From contig NZ_SMBO01000001.1 of NCBI RefSeq assembly GCF_004342985.1, positions 248,001 through 312,000 on the forward strand: 64,000 bases of DNA, given 5' to 3'. The notes below the pieces were generated by a model, which was given only the letters and a program-made list of their open reading frames with translations, did no database searches and was not told the DNA's origin. Positions 7,711 to 16,281 of the stretch are shown here, in pieces; position 1 is the first letter of the stretch, and each line of letters begins with the position of its first letter. The position numbers were made by a program, and so were the translations under genes. The DNA is from Novosphingobium sp. PhB57. GTDB lineage: Bacteria > Pseudomonadota > Alphaproteobacteria > Sphingomonadales > Sphingomonadaceae.

Positions 7711-9184
7711 GATCACTATCTCCCGAGTCGCGGCGGCTTCGATGCTAGCCGTAGGCCTTTCGCTGTCCGCCTGCGCCGTGCCCGACCTTGGGCCGAAGCC
7801 GCAGATGCGGGCTCCTGCAACCCTGGACAGCTCTAGGTCTCTGAGCGCCCAGTCCTTCCGCGATGGGGCGCCGAATGCCTCCGCGGATGCCGCCTGGCCG
7901 CAGCAGCAGTGGTGGACCGCTTATGGCGACCCTCAGCTGGACGCCCTGGTGGCGGAGGCGCTGGCCAATTCGCCCGACGTAGCCGAGGCGCAGGCGCGCA
8001 TCCTGCAGGCGCGCGGTGCCGCGCTGGTGGCGGGGGCTTCCACGCTGCCCACGGTGAACGGGCAAGGCTCTGCCGGGGCGGCCAAGCAGAGCTATAACAA
8101 CGGCATCCCGGCCGACTTCGTTCCCAAGGGCTGGAAAAGCACCGGCGATCTCGCGCTTTCGGGCGACTTCGACCTCGACCTCTGGGGCAAGTACCGCAAG
8201 ATGCTGGCCGCTGCGACGTCCGAGCAGAAGGCCGCCGAGGCCGACGCTCATCAGGCCGAGCTGATGCTCTCCTCGAACGTGGTGTCTTCCTACTTCGATC
8301 TCGCCCGCCTGGTGGCGCGCGGGGAAGCGCTGAAGGAAGCGGTGAACGCGCGCCAGTCGATGGTCACGCTCAGCGACCAGCGCAACCAGCAGGGGCTCGA
8401 CAGCGAACTGCCGCTGCGCCAGTCCGAATCGCTCGCAGCTTCGGCCCGCGCCGCGCTGTCGGCCAATAGCGAGCAGATCCTGCTGCGCCGCCATGCGCTT
8501 GCGGCCCTGCTCGGTGCCGGACCGGACCGCGGCCTCGCCATCGCGCCGACTGCGATCGCCAGCCTGCCGGTCACGCCGGTGCCGGCGGATGCGGGCATCG
8601 GCCTGGTCGGCCGCCGTCCCGACATCGTCGCCGCCCGCCTGCGTGCGGAAGGCGCGGGCAAGCGTATCGACGCCGCCAAGGCCGCGTTCTTGCCCGATAT
8701 CTCGATCAGCGGGCTGTTCGGCCTGCAGTCGCTCGGGATTTCGAACTTGTTCAAGAGCGGTTCGACTTACGGCAACGCCGGCGGCGCGATCAGCCTCCCG
8801 ATCTTCCAGGGCGGGCGCCTCAAGGGCGAATATACCAAAGTGCGCGGCGCCTACGATCTGGCGGTGGCGGACTACAACGCCGCAGTGATCGGCGCGCTTC
8901 AGGACGTTGCCGATACACTGGCTTCGCGCAATGCCGCGGCCGAGCAGGAACAGGCCTCGGCCGATGCCCGGGACAAGTCGGCCCGCGCCTACGACATCGC
9001 CATGAAGCGCTACAAGGGCGGCCTGGGCAACTACCTCGACGCGCTGAGCGCCGAGACCACCGCTCTCGATGCGCGGCAGGCGGCCGTCGATGCCCATTTC
9101 CGGACCCTCGCCAGCGAAGTCGCGCTCAAGCGCGCGCTGGGCGGCGGTTACGAAGACAATTCAAGCAAGAAGGCTCCCGAGTAA
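7703..9184 (+). CDS. NodT-family outer-membrane efflux lipoprotein
   Basis: 493 residues from ATG 7703. A long in-frame extension upstream runs through the antisense of tetR and is rejected. The N-terminus is a lipoprotein signal peptide with lipobox LSLSAC, followed by two TolC-like outer-membrane efflux repeats rich in Ala/Gln coiled-coil (about 60-270 and 270-480), including AVDAHFRTLASEVALKRALGG at the end. It forms the exit channel of the pump whose adaptor and transporter are encoded next. Its stop overlaps the adaptor ATG by one base (TAATG). Confidence 0.9.
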   Translation: MSTITISRVAAASMLAVGLSLSACAVPDLGPKPQMRAPATLDSSRSLSAQSFRDGAPNASADAAWPQQQWWTAYGDPQLDALVAEALANSPDVAEAQARILQARGAALVAGASTLPTVNGQGSAGAAKQSYNNGIPADFVPKGWKSTGDLALSGDFDLDLWGKYRKMLAAATSEQKAAEADAHQAELMLSSNVVSSYFDLARLVARGEALKEAVNARQSMVTLSDQRNQQGLDSELPLRQSESLAASARAALSANSEQILLRRHALAALLGAGPDRGLAIAPTAIASLPVTPVPADAGIGLVGRRPDIVAARLRAEGAGKRIDAAKAAFLPDISISGLFGLQSLGISNLFKSGSTYGNAGGAISLPIFQGGRLKGEYTKVRGAYDLAVADYNAAVIGALQDVADTLASRNAAAEQEQASADARDKSARAYDIAMKRYKGGLGNYLDALSAETTALDARQAAVDAHFRTLASEVALKRALGGGYEDNSSKKAPE

Positions 9185-10323
9185 TGAGTGACGACCAGAA
9201 CAATGAGCACGGCTCCGGGAGCGTGCTGGGCAAGAACCGGCGCAAGCCGCTGCTGATCGGCCTCGCCATCGGCGTGGCCGCGGTTGGCGTGCTCTATTTC
9301 GCCTACGACCTGTTCGTCGGCAGCCGCTCGGTCTCGACCGACAACGCCTATGTCGGCGGCGACAATGCGCAGGTGACCCCGCTGACCTCGGGCCGCGTGG
9401 TGGAAGTGCTCGTCACTGACACCCAGCCCGTCCGCAAGGGCCAGTTGCTGTTCCGCATCGAGGATTCCGACCAGCGCATCGCCCTGGCGCAGGCAGAGGC
9501 CGAATTCGCCGCCGCGCAGCGCCGCTACGGCCAGTCCCTCGCCCAGAACCGGGCGCTGGGCGCCACGGCAGACGCCAGCGATGCGCAGATCAATTCCGCC
9601 AAGGCCAGTGTCGCCTCGGCCGAGGCGACCTTGACCAAGGCCAAGACCGACTTTGCCCGCCGCCAGGCGCTCGTGGGCAGTGGCGCCGTCTCCGGCGATG
9701 AACTGACGACGGCCCGCCAGCAGCTTGCCGCGGCGCAGGCATCGGCCAGCGAGGCGCGTGCCATGCTGGCCCAGATGCAGGCTTCGGCGGTCAGCGCACG
9801 CCGCCAGGAAGAAGCCTCGGTCGCCCTGACCAAGGGCACCACCGACACCACGGCCCCGGAAATCCGCCAGGCCCAGGCCAAGCTGGACCAGGCACGGCTC
9901 GATCTCGAACGCACCATCGTGCGCGCGCCGATCGACGGCGTGATCGCCAAGCGCGCCATCCAGGTCGGCCAGAAGGTCCAGGCCGGCGGCGTGGCGATGA
10001 CCGTGGTTCCGGTCGGCCACCTCTATGTCGATGCCAATTTCAAGGAAACCCAGCTCGGCAAGGTCCGTCCCGGCCAGAACGCCACGCTCAAGGCCGACTT
10101 CTACGGCAGCGACGTGGTCTATCACGGCAAGGTCATCGGCTTCGCCGGCGGCACCGGCTCGGCCTTCTCGCTGATTCCGGCGCAGAACGCCACGGGCAAC
10201 TGGATCAAGGTGGTGCAGCGCCTGCCGGTCCGCATCGAGCTTGACGCCAAGGAACTGCAGCAGCACCCGCTGCGCATCGGTCTCTCGATGGATGCCGAGA
10301 TCGAACTGACGGACGCCAACTGA
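9184..10323 (+). CDS. EmrA/HlyD-type periplasmic adaptor
   Basis: 379 residues. One transmembrane helix (about 20-40), then the adaptor fold: lipoyl half-motif STDNAYVGGDNAQVTPLTSG, a long alpha-helical hairpin (about 95-230) and the second lipoyl half RTIVRAPIDGVIAKRAIQVGQ, ending with a beta-barrel. This is the EmrA branch of membrane fusion proteins, which pairs with 14-helix MFS pumps. It overlaps both neighbours by a single base, so the three pump genes are translationally coupled. Confidence 0.92.
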   Translation: MSDDQNNEHGSGSVLGKNRRKPLLIGLAIGVAAVGVLYFAYDLFVGSRSVSTDNAYVGGDNAQVTPLTSGRVVEVLVTDTQPVRKGQLLFRIEDSDQRIALAQAEAEFAAAQRRYGQSLAQNRALGATADASDAQINSAKASVASAEATLTKAKTDFARRQALVGSGAVSGDELTTARQQLAAAQASASEARAMLAQMQASAVSARRQEEASVALTKGTTDTTAPEIRQAQAKLDQARLDLERTIVRAPIDGVIAKRAIQVGQKVQAGGVAMTVVPVGHLYVDANFKETQLGKVRPGQNATLKADFYGSDVVYHGKVIGFAGGTGSAFSLIPAQNATGNWIKVVQRLPVRIELDAKELQQHPLRIGLSMDAEIELTDAN

Positions 10324-11891
10324 TGGCCGGGGCTTCCCCCGCCGCGGCAGGGGCCGGAAGCACGGGAGCCGCCGACAGCACCACCTTCACGGGTGCGAAA
10401 CTGCTCATCGCCGGCTTCCTGCTGGCGATGGCCAACTTCGTCGTCGTGCTGGACATGACGATCGCCAACGTTTCGATCCCGCACATTTCGGGCGGACTTG
10501 GCGTCTCGGTCTCGAACGGCACCTGGGCGATCACTTCCTACGCGGTTGCCGAAGCGATCTGCGTGCCGCTCACCGGCTGGCTCGCAGGGCGTTTCGGCAG
10601 CTTGCGGGTGTTCCTGATGTCGCTGATCGGGTTCGGCGTGTTTTCCGCGCTTTGCGGTATCGCCCATACTTTCCCGCTGCTGGTGCTGTTCCGTCTGGGG
10701 CAGGGCTTCTGCGGCGGTCCGCTGATGCCGCTGACGCAGACGCTGCTGCTGCGCATCTTCCCCAAGCACATGCATCCGCGCGCCATGGCCATGTGGGCGA
10801 TGACGGTCGTTACCGCGCCGATCGCGGGGCCGATCGTCGGCGGCTACATCTCCGACAACTGGTCGTGGGAGTGGATCTTCTTCATCAACGTGCCGATCGT
10901 GGCGCTGGTCTTCTTCGGCCTGTTCACGATGCTGCGCGGGGTCGAGACGCCCACGCGGAAGCTGCCGATCGATGTCGTGGGCCTGGCCCTGCTGATCGCC
11001 TGGGTCGCTTCCTTCCAGATGATGCTGGACCTTGGGCGCGAGCATGACTGGTTCGGTTCGCCCTTCATCGTCGCGCTGGCGGTGATCGCGGTGATCTTCT
11101 TCATCGCTTTCGTGATCTGGGAACTGACCGAGGAACATCCCGTGGTGGACCTCAAGGTCTTCCGGCACCGCGGCTTCTCGGCGGCGACATTCTCGCTCAC
11201 CATCGCCTTTGGCACTTACTTCGCCTCGGTCGTGGTGATCCCGCAGTGGCTCCAGACTTCCATGGGCTATACCGCGACGCAGGCGGGCGAGGCGATGGCC
11301 TTCTCCGGCGTGCTCGCGGTGTTCGCATCGCCCTTCGTGCCCAAGCTGATGCAGCGCTTCGATCCGCGCATGCTGGTGTTCCTGGGCATTTCCTGGATCG
11401 GCATCTGCGCCATCTTCCGCACGAGCTGGTCGACCGAAGTGCCGTTCTGGACCATCGCCTGGCCGCAGCTGGTGCAGGGTGTCGGCGTCTCGCTGTTCAT
11501 GGTCCCGCTGACCACGATCAGCCTGGCCTCGGTGCGGCCGGACGAGACGGCGGGCGCGGCCGGCATCGCCAACTTCGGGCGCACTCTGGCCAGCGCCATC
11601 GCCACGGCGCTGGTGACCACCACCTGGGAGGACATGGGACGCGCCAACGGCGCCGACATGGCCGCCTCGATGAACGGTGCGCAGCAGACCATGACCCAGT
11701 TGCAGAACGCCGGCTTCTCCATGGAGCAGGCGCGCCAGACGCTGGCCAATCTCGTGGCGGCACAGGGCACGGCGCTGGGCACGGTGCATGTCTTCGCGCT
11801 TTGTGCCGTGCTGCTGTTCATCGCCGCATGCACTATCTGGATCGCCCCGCGACCCCCGCGCGGTGCGAAGCCGGCTTCCGGCGGGCACTGA
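10323..11891 (+). CDS. EmrB/QacA-type MFS drug exporter (DHA2 family)
   Basis: 522 residues with about 14 hydrophobic segments. Motif C-like GQGFCGGPLMPLTQTLLL, the TM1 signature VVLDMTIANVSIPHISGGLG and the loop LAGRFGSLRVF identify the DHA2 family. Together with the preceding adaptor and outer-membrane lipoprotein it should form a proton-driven tripartite pump that expels hydrophobic toxicants across both membranes. A stem-loop with a T-rich tail follows 26 bp downstream. Confidence 0.92.
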   Translation: MAGASPAAAGAGSTGAADSTTFTGAKLLIAGFLLAMANFVVVLDMTIANVSIPHISGGLGVSVSNGTWAITSYAVAEAICVPLTGWLAGRFGSLRVFLMSLIGFGVFSALCGIAHTFPLLVLFRLGQGFCGGPLMPLTQTLLLRIFPKHMHPRAMAMWAMTVVTAPIAGPIVGGYISDNWSWEWIFFINVPIVALVFFGLFTMLRGVETPTRKLPIDVVGLALLIAWVASFQMMLDLGREHDWFGSPFIVALAVIAVIFFIAFVIWELTEEHPVVDLKVFRHRGFSAATFSLTIAFGTYFASVVVIPQWLQTSMGYTATQAGEAMAFSGVLAVFASPFVPKLMQRFDPRMLVFLGISWIGICAIFRTSWSTEVPFWTIAWPQLVQGVGVSLFMVPLTTISLASVRPDETAGAAGIANFGRTLASAIATALVTTTWEDMGRANGADMAASMNGAQQTMTQLQNAGFSMEQARQTLANLVAAQGTALGTVHVFALCAVLLFIAACTIWIAPRPPRGAKPASGGH

Positions 11892-11917
11892 TCCCTCGTC
11901 CTGCCTGAAGCCAAGCG

Positions 11918-11963
11918 AGCCGCCGATGCCACTCCTCCTCCGGCGTCGGCGGCTTTCTCTTTT
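11918..11963 (+). terminator. Intrinsic terminator of the efflux operon
   Basis: AGCCGCCGATGCC pairs with GGCGTCGGCGGCT (13 bp with one wobble) around an 11-nt loop, followed by TTCTCTTTT. It stands between the converging emrB-like and MATE genes. Confidence 0.8.
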
Positions 11964-11978
11964 CCGGGGAAGCCAGTG

Positions 11979-13319
11979 TCAGCCCGCGGCGAAACTGCGC
12001 CGGGTCAGGCGCGGCAGCATCAGGGCCTGACCGATCGCGCGCAGCACGAAGAACAGGGTGAACGCCGCCCAAAGGCCGTGATTGCCGAAGGGGTGGAGCA
12101 GCCAGAGCAAGAGGCCGTAGACGGCCAAGGCCGCCAGCATCGTCCCCATCATCGCCCGCGTCCATCCGGCGCCCACGAAGACCCCGTCGAACACATAGGC
12201 CGAGACGCCCAGCAGCGGCATCGCGGTAAGCCACGGCGCATATGCGGCGGTGGCGGCGATCACCGCCGGTTCGGTGTTGAAGGCCGAAGCCAGCCACGCT
12301 CCGCCGAAAGCATAGGCCAGGGTCAGGACCAGGCCCATCACGCCGCCCCAGAGCAGCGCCGAGCGGACCGTGGCCCTGAAGCGCCGGGCGTCACCGGCAC
12401 CCAGAGCTTCTCCGCAGAGCACTTGGGCGGCGCTTTCGAAGCCGTCGAGCAGGAGCGTTGCCAGCATGAAGAGCTGAAACAGGATGCCGTTCGCCGCCAG
12501 AGTCACCGGGCCGGCCTGCGCCCCGGTGCGGGCGAAGGCAAGCAGGGCGGCGGTGAGCAGCAGGGTGCGCAGGAACAGGTCGCGATTGAGGGCGAAGAGC
12601 CGCGCCAGTTCGGCGCGCCGCCATGTCGCGCGTCGTCGCACCGAGGAAAAGGCGGCGCGCGCTTCGGGACGGCGCAGCACGAGTGCGGCAAGCACGGCGA
12701 ACTTGAACAGTTCCGAGGTCAGCGTTGCAGTGGCCACGCCCGCAACTCCCCACTTCGCGACGAGCACGAGGAACAGGTCCAGCGCGATGTGCACGGCGTT
12801 CGCCGCGATTTCGACCACCAGGACATGGCGCACCAGTCTCTGTCCGATCAGCCAGCCCACCAGCACGCAATTGCCCAGCCAGAGCGGACCGGCCCAGTAA
12901 CGGATCTCGATGTAGTGCCGGGCGCTCTCTCGCAGGGTGCCCTTGGCTTCGAGCAGGTCCAGCCCCAGCGGGATCGCCAGGGGCATGAGGCAGAGCAACA
13001 GCGCGCCGATGGCCATCGCCGCCGCCATGGCGCGTGCCAGCGTCTCGGCGGAAGCGGTGCGATCCCCGCGTCCCGCACCCTGCGCCGTGAGGGCGACCGT
13101 GCTGGTCCGCAGGAAGTTGAACACGTTGAGCATGGCCATCATGTACTTCGCGCCGAGTTCCACAGCGCCTTGCGCCGGCGCGTCGCCCAGGCGCCCGATG
13201 GCCCACATGTCTGCCAGCCCGAACAGCGCGGTGGCCACGTTGGTGAGCATCGCCGGCAGGGCGATCGACCAGAGCAATCGCGCCTGATGGTCGGCACGCA
13301 GGGAGAGGCGAAGGTTCAA
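11979..13319 (-). CDS. MATE-family efflux transporter (DinF-like)
   Basis: 446 residues with about 12 hydrophobic segments arranged as two six-helix halves. The first helix region (LLWSIALPAMLTNVATALFGLADMWAIGRLG) and the mid-protein QVLCGEALGAGDARRF are MATE landmarks of the DinF type. These antiporters export cationic drugs or oxidised metabolites using Na+ or H+. The predicted start is TTG at 13319, with GCGAGA about 6 nt upstream. No ATG is available in frame before the first helix, so the start is moderately certain. Confidence 0.88.
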   Translation of the reverse strand: MNLRLSLRADHQARLLWSIALPAMLTNVATALFGLADMWAIGRLGDAPAQGAVELGAKYMMAMLNVFNFLRTSTVALTAQGAGRGDRTASAETLARAMAAAMAIGALLLCLMPLAIPLGLDLLEAKGTLRESARHYIEIRYWAGPLWLGNCVLVGWLIGQRLVRHVLVVEIAANAVHIALDLFLVLVAKWGVAGVATATLTSELFKFAVLAALVLRRPEARAAFSSVRRRATWRRAELARLFALNRDLFLRTLLLTAALLAFARTGAQAGPVTLAANGILFQLFMLATLLLDGFESAAQVLCGEALGAGDARRFRATVRSALLWGGVMGLVLTLAYAFGGAWLASAFNTEPAVIAATAAYAPWLTAMPLLGVSAYVFDGVFVGAGWTRAMMGTMLAALAVYGLLLWLLHPFGNHGLWAAFTLFFVLRAIGQALMLPRLTRRSFAAG

Positions 13320-13804
13320 GGCATTCTCGCGGTTGGAATGCCTCCGCGCTTATCCGAGGACCCTGGATCCGGCAATCGCGCCGGCGAATCGCGGCATGCG
13401 AATCGGGGCGATCCGGCTGCGCCGGGCGGAGGGCAGGGCTTTGCTGCACTTGCTAACTGGAAGGATGGCACGGATACAACGGTGCGCGACCTGCTCTGCT
13501 GGAAGCAGTGCAAGTGCGCTAAAACCGTTGATCGAGATGATGTTGCGTTTGCGAAGAATCGGCGCGCCGGACAGAAAGTAAACTTCCTACCCGGCGCGCT
13601 CTCTCCCAACACCGGTAAAGCCGCAAGCGGCCTTTCACCAAGCACTCTGCAACAATTTCGCGCGATCTCAAAGCGGAATTGCACCGGGACTTATTGAATG
13701 TCCCAACCGATGCTGTTTGGCCACAACCGCCAGGGATCGACGGCGCGCGTGCGAAACGGGCGCAAGGGCCTTGCAGCAAAGACGATGCGGCAGGCGGGCG
13801 GCGG
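13320..13804. other. 485-bp intergenic stretch with hairpins, no gene seen
   Basis: No credible gene is visible on either strand. Structures seen: AGGCATTC/GAATGCCT (13319-13343) just upstream of the MATE start; GCACTTGC and its complement GCAAGTGC at 13446-13453 and 13510-13517; and a perfect 9-bp inverted repeat GCGCGCCGG/CCGGCGCGC at 13562-13570 and 13591-13599, enclosing an AT-rich imperfect inner stem. The last could terminate P450 operon transcripts or belong to an unrecognised RNA. Confidence 0.4.
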
Positions 13805-15064
13805 CTACCAGACCAGCGGCACGGCTTCCGGTCCGATCACCCCGCCGGGGCGGTACTCGATGTGCGTTCCCGGCTGCAGTTCGAACTGGGGCACACGCCT
13901 CAGCCATTCCTGCAGCGCGATCTTCACTTCCAGGCGGGCGAGATGTCCGCCCATGCAGCTGTGTACCCCGACGGTGAAGGCCAGGATCGTCTTGCGGGGC
14001 CGGTCGAAGTCCACGGTCTTCGGATCGGGGAAGACTTCGGGATCGAAATTGCAGGCGGGCAGGATGAAGGTGACACGGTCGCCCTTCTTCATCTGCACCC
14101 CGCGCATCTCGTAGTCCTTGTCGAGAACGCGTCCGGAGAAAGTGACCGACCAGCGTCGCAGAAGTTCCTCGACGATCCGATCGATGTCCTGCGGGCGGTC
14201 GATGATCTCCTGGCGCTGTTCGGGGTTCTGCGCCAGCCAGAGCCAGATGTTGTTGAGCGTGGCGAACACCGTGTCGAGCCCGCCGATGAACAGGAAGCAG
14301 ACGAAGCCGAAGATCTCCTTTTCGGAGAGCGGCACGCCGTCCGGCTCGGCATGGGCGATCAGGCTGACCACGCCGTCGTCCGGATTGGCCTTCTTCTCGG
14401 CGATGGCTTCCTTGAGATAGGCGCCGATCTTCGCCATCGCCTGGCCCATGATCGCGCGGTCGTTCGAATGGAGCAGTTCCATCGCCCATTCGACGAAGGT
14501 GTCGCGCATGGCCTGGGGAAGGCCCATGATATCGAGGAATACCGAGACCGGCAGCGGGCGGCCGAAATCCTCGGTGAATTCGCAAGTGCCCCCGGCCGCG
14601 ACTTTGGCCTCGATCTCGTCGATCAGGTCGTTCGAGCGCCTGCGGATCAGCTCTTCCAGCTTGAGCACGCCCTTGGGGCTGAACACCGGATCCACGATGT
14701 TGCGGTACTTGCGGTGGTGGGGCGGATCGATCTCGATCGGGATGAAGTAGAAGTAGTCGTTCGGATCGCGCGGGAAGGGCGTGGCGCCTTCGTTCGAGAA
14801 GATATCCGGATGGCGCAGGCCGAACAGGGCGTCCTCATGCTTGGTGAGGTGCCACATGTTGCCCATCGGGCTCACGTCGTAATAGATCGGCGGCTGCTTC
14901 TCGTGCAGCGCGGCCATGAAATCGTGCGGGCCGGCGAGGAATTCGGGGCCGAACGTCAGGCCGGACTGGCGGATCAGCTCTGCCGGGACATGGTCCGGCA
15001 CCTGGTCCAGGCCGACGTGGCGCGGGAAGCTGGGGGGAACCGGGTTGGCGGCGTCGATGGGCAT
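13805..15064 (-). CDS. Cytochrome P450 monooxygenase
   Basis: 419 residues, typical of soluble bacterial class I P450s. The I-helix GGLDT (261-265) carries the acid/threonine pair, the ExxR is at E300-R303, and the heme-binding loop FTVGVHSCMGG has Cys370 as the thiolate ligand. The partner [2Fe-2S] ferredoxin gene lies 21 bp upstream in the same operon. A ferredoxin reductase is not present nearby and must be supplied from elsewhere. The TetR gene divergent from the operon suggests induction by a hydrophobic substrate, which cannot be deduced from the sequence. Confidence 0.93.
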   Translation of the reverse strand: MPIDAANPVPPSFPRHVGLDQVPDHVPAELIRQSGLTFGPEFLAGPHDFMAALHEKQPPIYYDVSPMGNMWHLTKHEDALFGLRHPDIFSNEGATPFPRDPNDYFYFIPIEIDPPHHRKYRNIVDPVFSPKGVLKLEELIRRRSNDLIDEIEAKVAAGGTCEFTEDFGRPLPVSVFLDIMGLPQAMRDTFVEWAMELLHSNDRAIMGQAMAKIGAYLKEAIAEKKANPDDGVVSLIAHAEPDGVPLSEKEIFGFVCFLFIGGLDTVFATLNNIWLWLAQNPEQRQEIIDRPQDIDRIVEELLRRWSVTFSGRVLDKDYEMRGVQMKKGDRVTFILPACNFDPEVFPDPKTVDFDRPRKTILAFTVGVHSCMGGHLARLEVKIALQEWLRRVPQFELQPGTHIEYRPGGVIGPEAVPLVW

Positions 15065-15085
15065 CGGTCTCTCCTGCCTGGCGGT

Positions 15086-15412
15086 TCAGAATTGATGTTC
15101 GGGCATGTGGACGACGAGGCCGTCCAGTGCGGATGTCATCTCGATCTGGCACGAGAGCCGGCTGCTGGGACGCACTTCGGCCGCTGCCGATTCCAGCAGT
15201 TCCTCTTCCGCCTGGGAGGAGGGGGCGCCAACGGTGTCGACCCAGTCCGCGTCGATATAGCAGTGGCAGGTAGCGCAGGAGAGTCCACCGCCGCACTCGC
15301 CGGTAATCCCCTCGATCCCGTTGTAGACGGCGCCGTGCATGACGTTGTCGCCGACCTCGACGTCCACGTCGGACGCGTGTCCTTCATGATCGACGTAAGT
15401 GACCTTGGGCAT
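15086..15412 (-). CDS. [2Fe-2S] ferredoxin (adrenodoxin/putidaredoxin type)
   Basis: 108 residues from ATG 15412, chosen because AGGAG lies 7 nt upstream. A longer in-frame version has no such site and would cross the operator. The cluster ligands are Cys40, Cys46, Cys49 and Cys88 (GECGGGLSCATCHCY and RLSCQI), in the putidaredoxin spacing. It is the first gene of the operon and the natural electron donor for the P450 encoded 21 bp downstream. Confidence 0.93.
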   Translation of the reverse strand: MPKVTYVDHEGHASDVDVEVGDNVMHGAVYNGIEGITGECGGGLSCATCHCYIDADWVDTVGAPSSQAEEELLESAAAEVRPSSRLSCQIEMTSALDGLVVHMPEHQF

Positions 15413-15447
15413 CGAACTCTCCTGTCCTTCGGCTGTTGACGCATTTC

Positions 15448-15464
15448 TGAGAACGCTGTTCTCA
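15448..15464. promoter_or_regulatory. Probable TetR operator of the ferredoxin/P450 operon
   Basis: TGAGAACGCTGTTCTCA is a perfect 7-bp inverted repeat with a 3-bp spacer, the usual geometry of a TetR-family operator. It overlaps the predicted transcription start of the ferredoxin/P450 promoter and lies between that operon and the divergent TetR gene. Confidence 0.7.
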
Positions 15465-15467
15465 CGG

Positions 15468-15496
15468 CGTGTAGCGCGGTCTTCGAAGGGGGTCAA
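15468..15496 (-). promoter_or_regulatory. Promoter of the ferredoxin/P450 operon
   Basis: On the minus strand TTGACC (15496-15491) and TACACG (15473-15468) are 17 bp apart. Transcription would start near 15461, inside the palindromic operator. Confidence 0.5.
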
Positions 15497-15546
15497 ATGA
15501 AAGCACCGGCTGGACCGCGCGGGGCGGAGCGCCTAGTCCATGGCGG

Positions 15547-16218
15547 ATGGCATCATCGCTTCCGATCCCCGCCCCTTCCGACCCGCCCTTCGCCGCTTTC
15601 GACGATGGCGAGCAGGATCGCACGCGGCTGCTGGTGACCGCGGCCTACAATCTGCTCGACGAAGCGGGTCTTGAAGGGCTGACGATCCGCGCCGTCCTTT
15701 CCCGCACCCGCCTGGCACGGCGCGCGTTTTACGAGCGTTTTCAGGGCAAGGACGACCTGGTGCTGGCGGTCTTCGATTCGTCGCTGCGCTCGGCCGCGCT
15801 CCAGTTCGGCGAAATGACGCGGCAGGTGGAAAGCCCGATGGAGGCCCTGCGGCTGATCGTGTCGAGCATCGTCGTCGGCCAGCTCGGCCAGGGCGATTCG
15901 GTGGAGAGCGGCGCCCATCTGCGCAGCGCAGCGCTCAGCCGCGAACACTTGCGGCTGGCCCAGTCGCGCCCGGCGGAGCTTCAGGCCGCGCTCCAGCCCT
16001 TGCTGGATCTCATGGCCGGCCATGTCGCCGCCGGTATCGCGAAGGGAGAGTTCCGCCCCGCCGAGCCGCAATTGCAGGCGCGGCTGATCTACAACCTCGT
16101 TTCCACCACCGTGCACACCGTCCTGCTCCAGGAGGAAGGCGGCGAGCCCGATCTTGCCGAGCGCGAGGCGCTGGCCGGGGCGATCTGGGACTTCTGCCGA
16201 AGGGCCATCGTCGCCTGA
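15547..16218 (+). CDS. TetR-family regulator, divergent from ferredoxin/P450
   Basis: 223 residues. The TetR DNA-binding domain spans about 25-70 with GLEGLTIRAVLSRTRLARRAFYERFQGKDDL. The ligand-binding half is all-helical and unassigned. It shares a 134-bp control region with the ferredoxin/P450 operon, containing a 17-bp palindrome, so it is most simply the repressor of that operon. It converges on pfkB. The start at 15547 has only a distant GGGGCGGAG and is moderately certain. Confidence 0.85.
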   Translation: MASSLPIPAPSDPPFAAFDDGEQDRTRLLVTAAYNLLDEAGLEGLTIRAVLSRTRLARRAFYERFQGKDDLVLAVFDSSLRSAALQFGEMTRQVESPMEALRLIVSSIVVGQLGQGDSVESGAHLRSAALSREHLRLAQSRPAELQAALQPLLDLMAGHVAAGIAKGEFRPAEPQLQARLIYNLVSTTVHTVLLQEEGGEPDLAEREALAGAIWDFCRRAIVA

Positions 16219-16281
16219 GCCTTCGTACGGACTGACACCTGCCCGGTATCGCTGCCGGGTTCCGAAAGGGTCGGTGGCCGG

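Noticed and set aside
7745..9097. Long minus-strand open frame opposite the NodT-type gene
   Set aside because: Arg/Gly/His-rich composition typical of antisense frames in high-GC DNA, no family pattern, and it lies wholly over a clear gene.
10122..11888. 588-codon minus-strand frame opposite the EmrB-type gene
   Set aside because: Extreme His/Asp/Gln/Arg composition with no domain. It is the shadow of the membrane protein on the other strand.
11976..13697. Long plus-strand frame over the MATE gene
   Set aside because: Gln/Glu/Arg-rich shadow of a polytopic membrane protein, no recognisable domain.
13679..15439. 586-codon plus-strand frame over the P450 and ferredoxin genes
   Set aside because: Runs antisense through two well-supported genes and shows no family motif.
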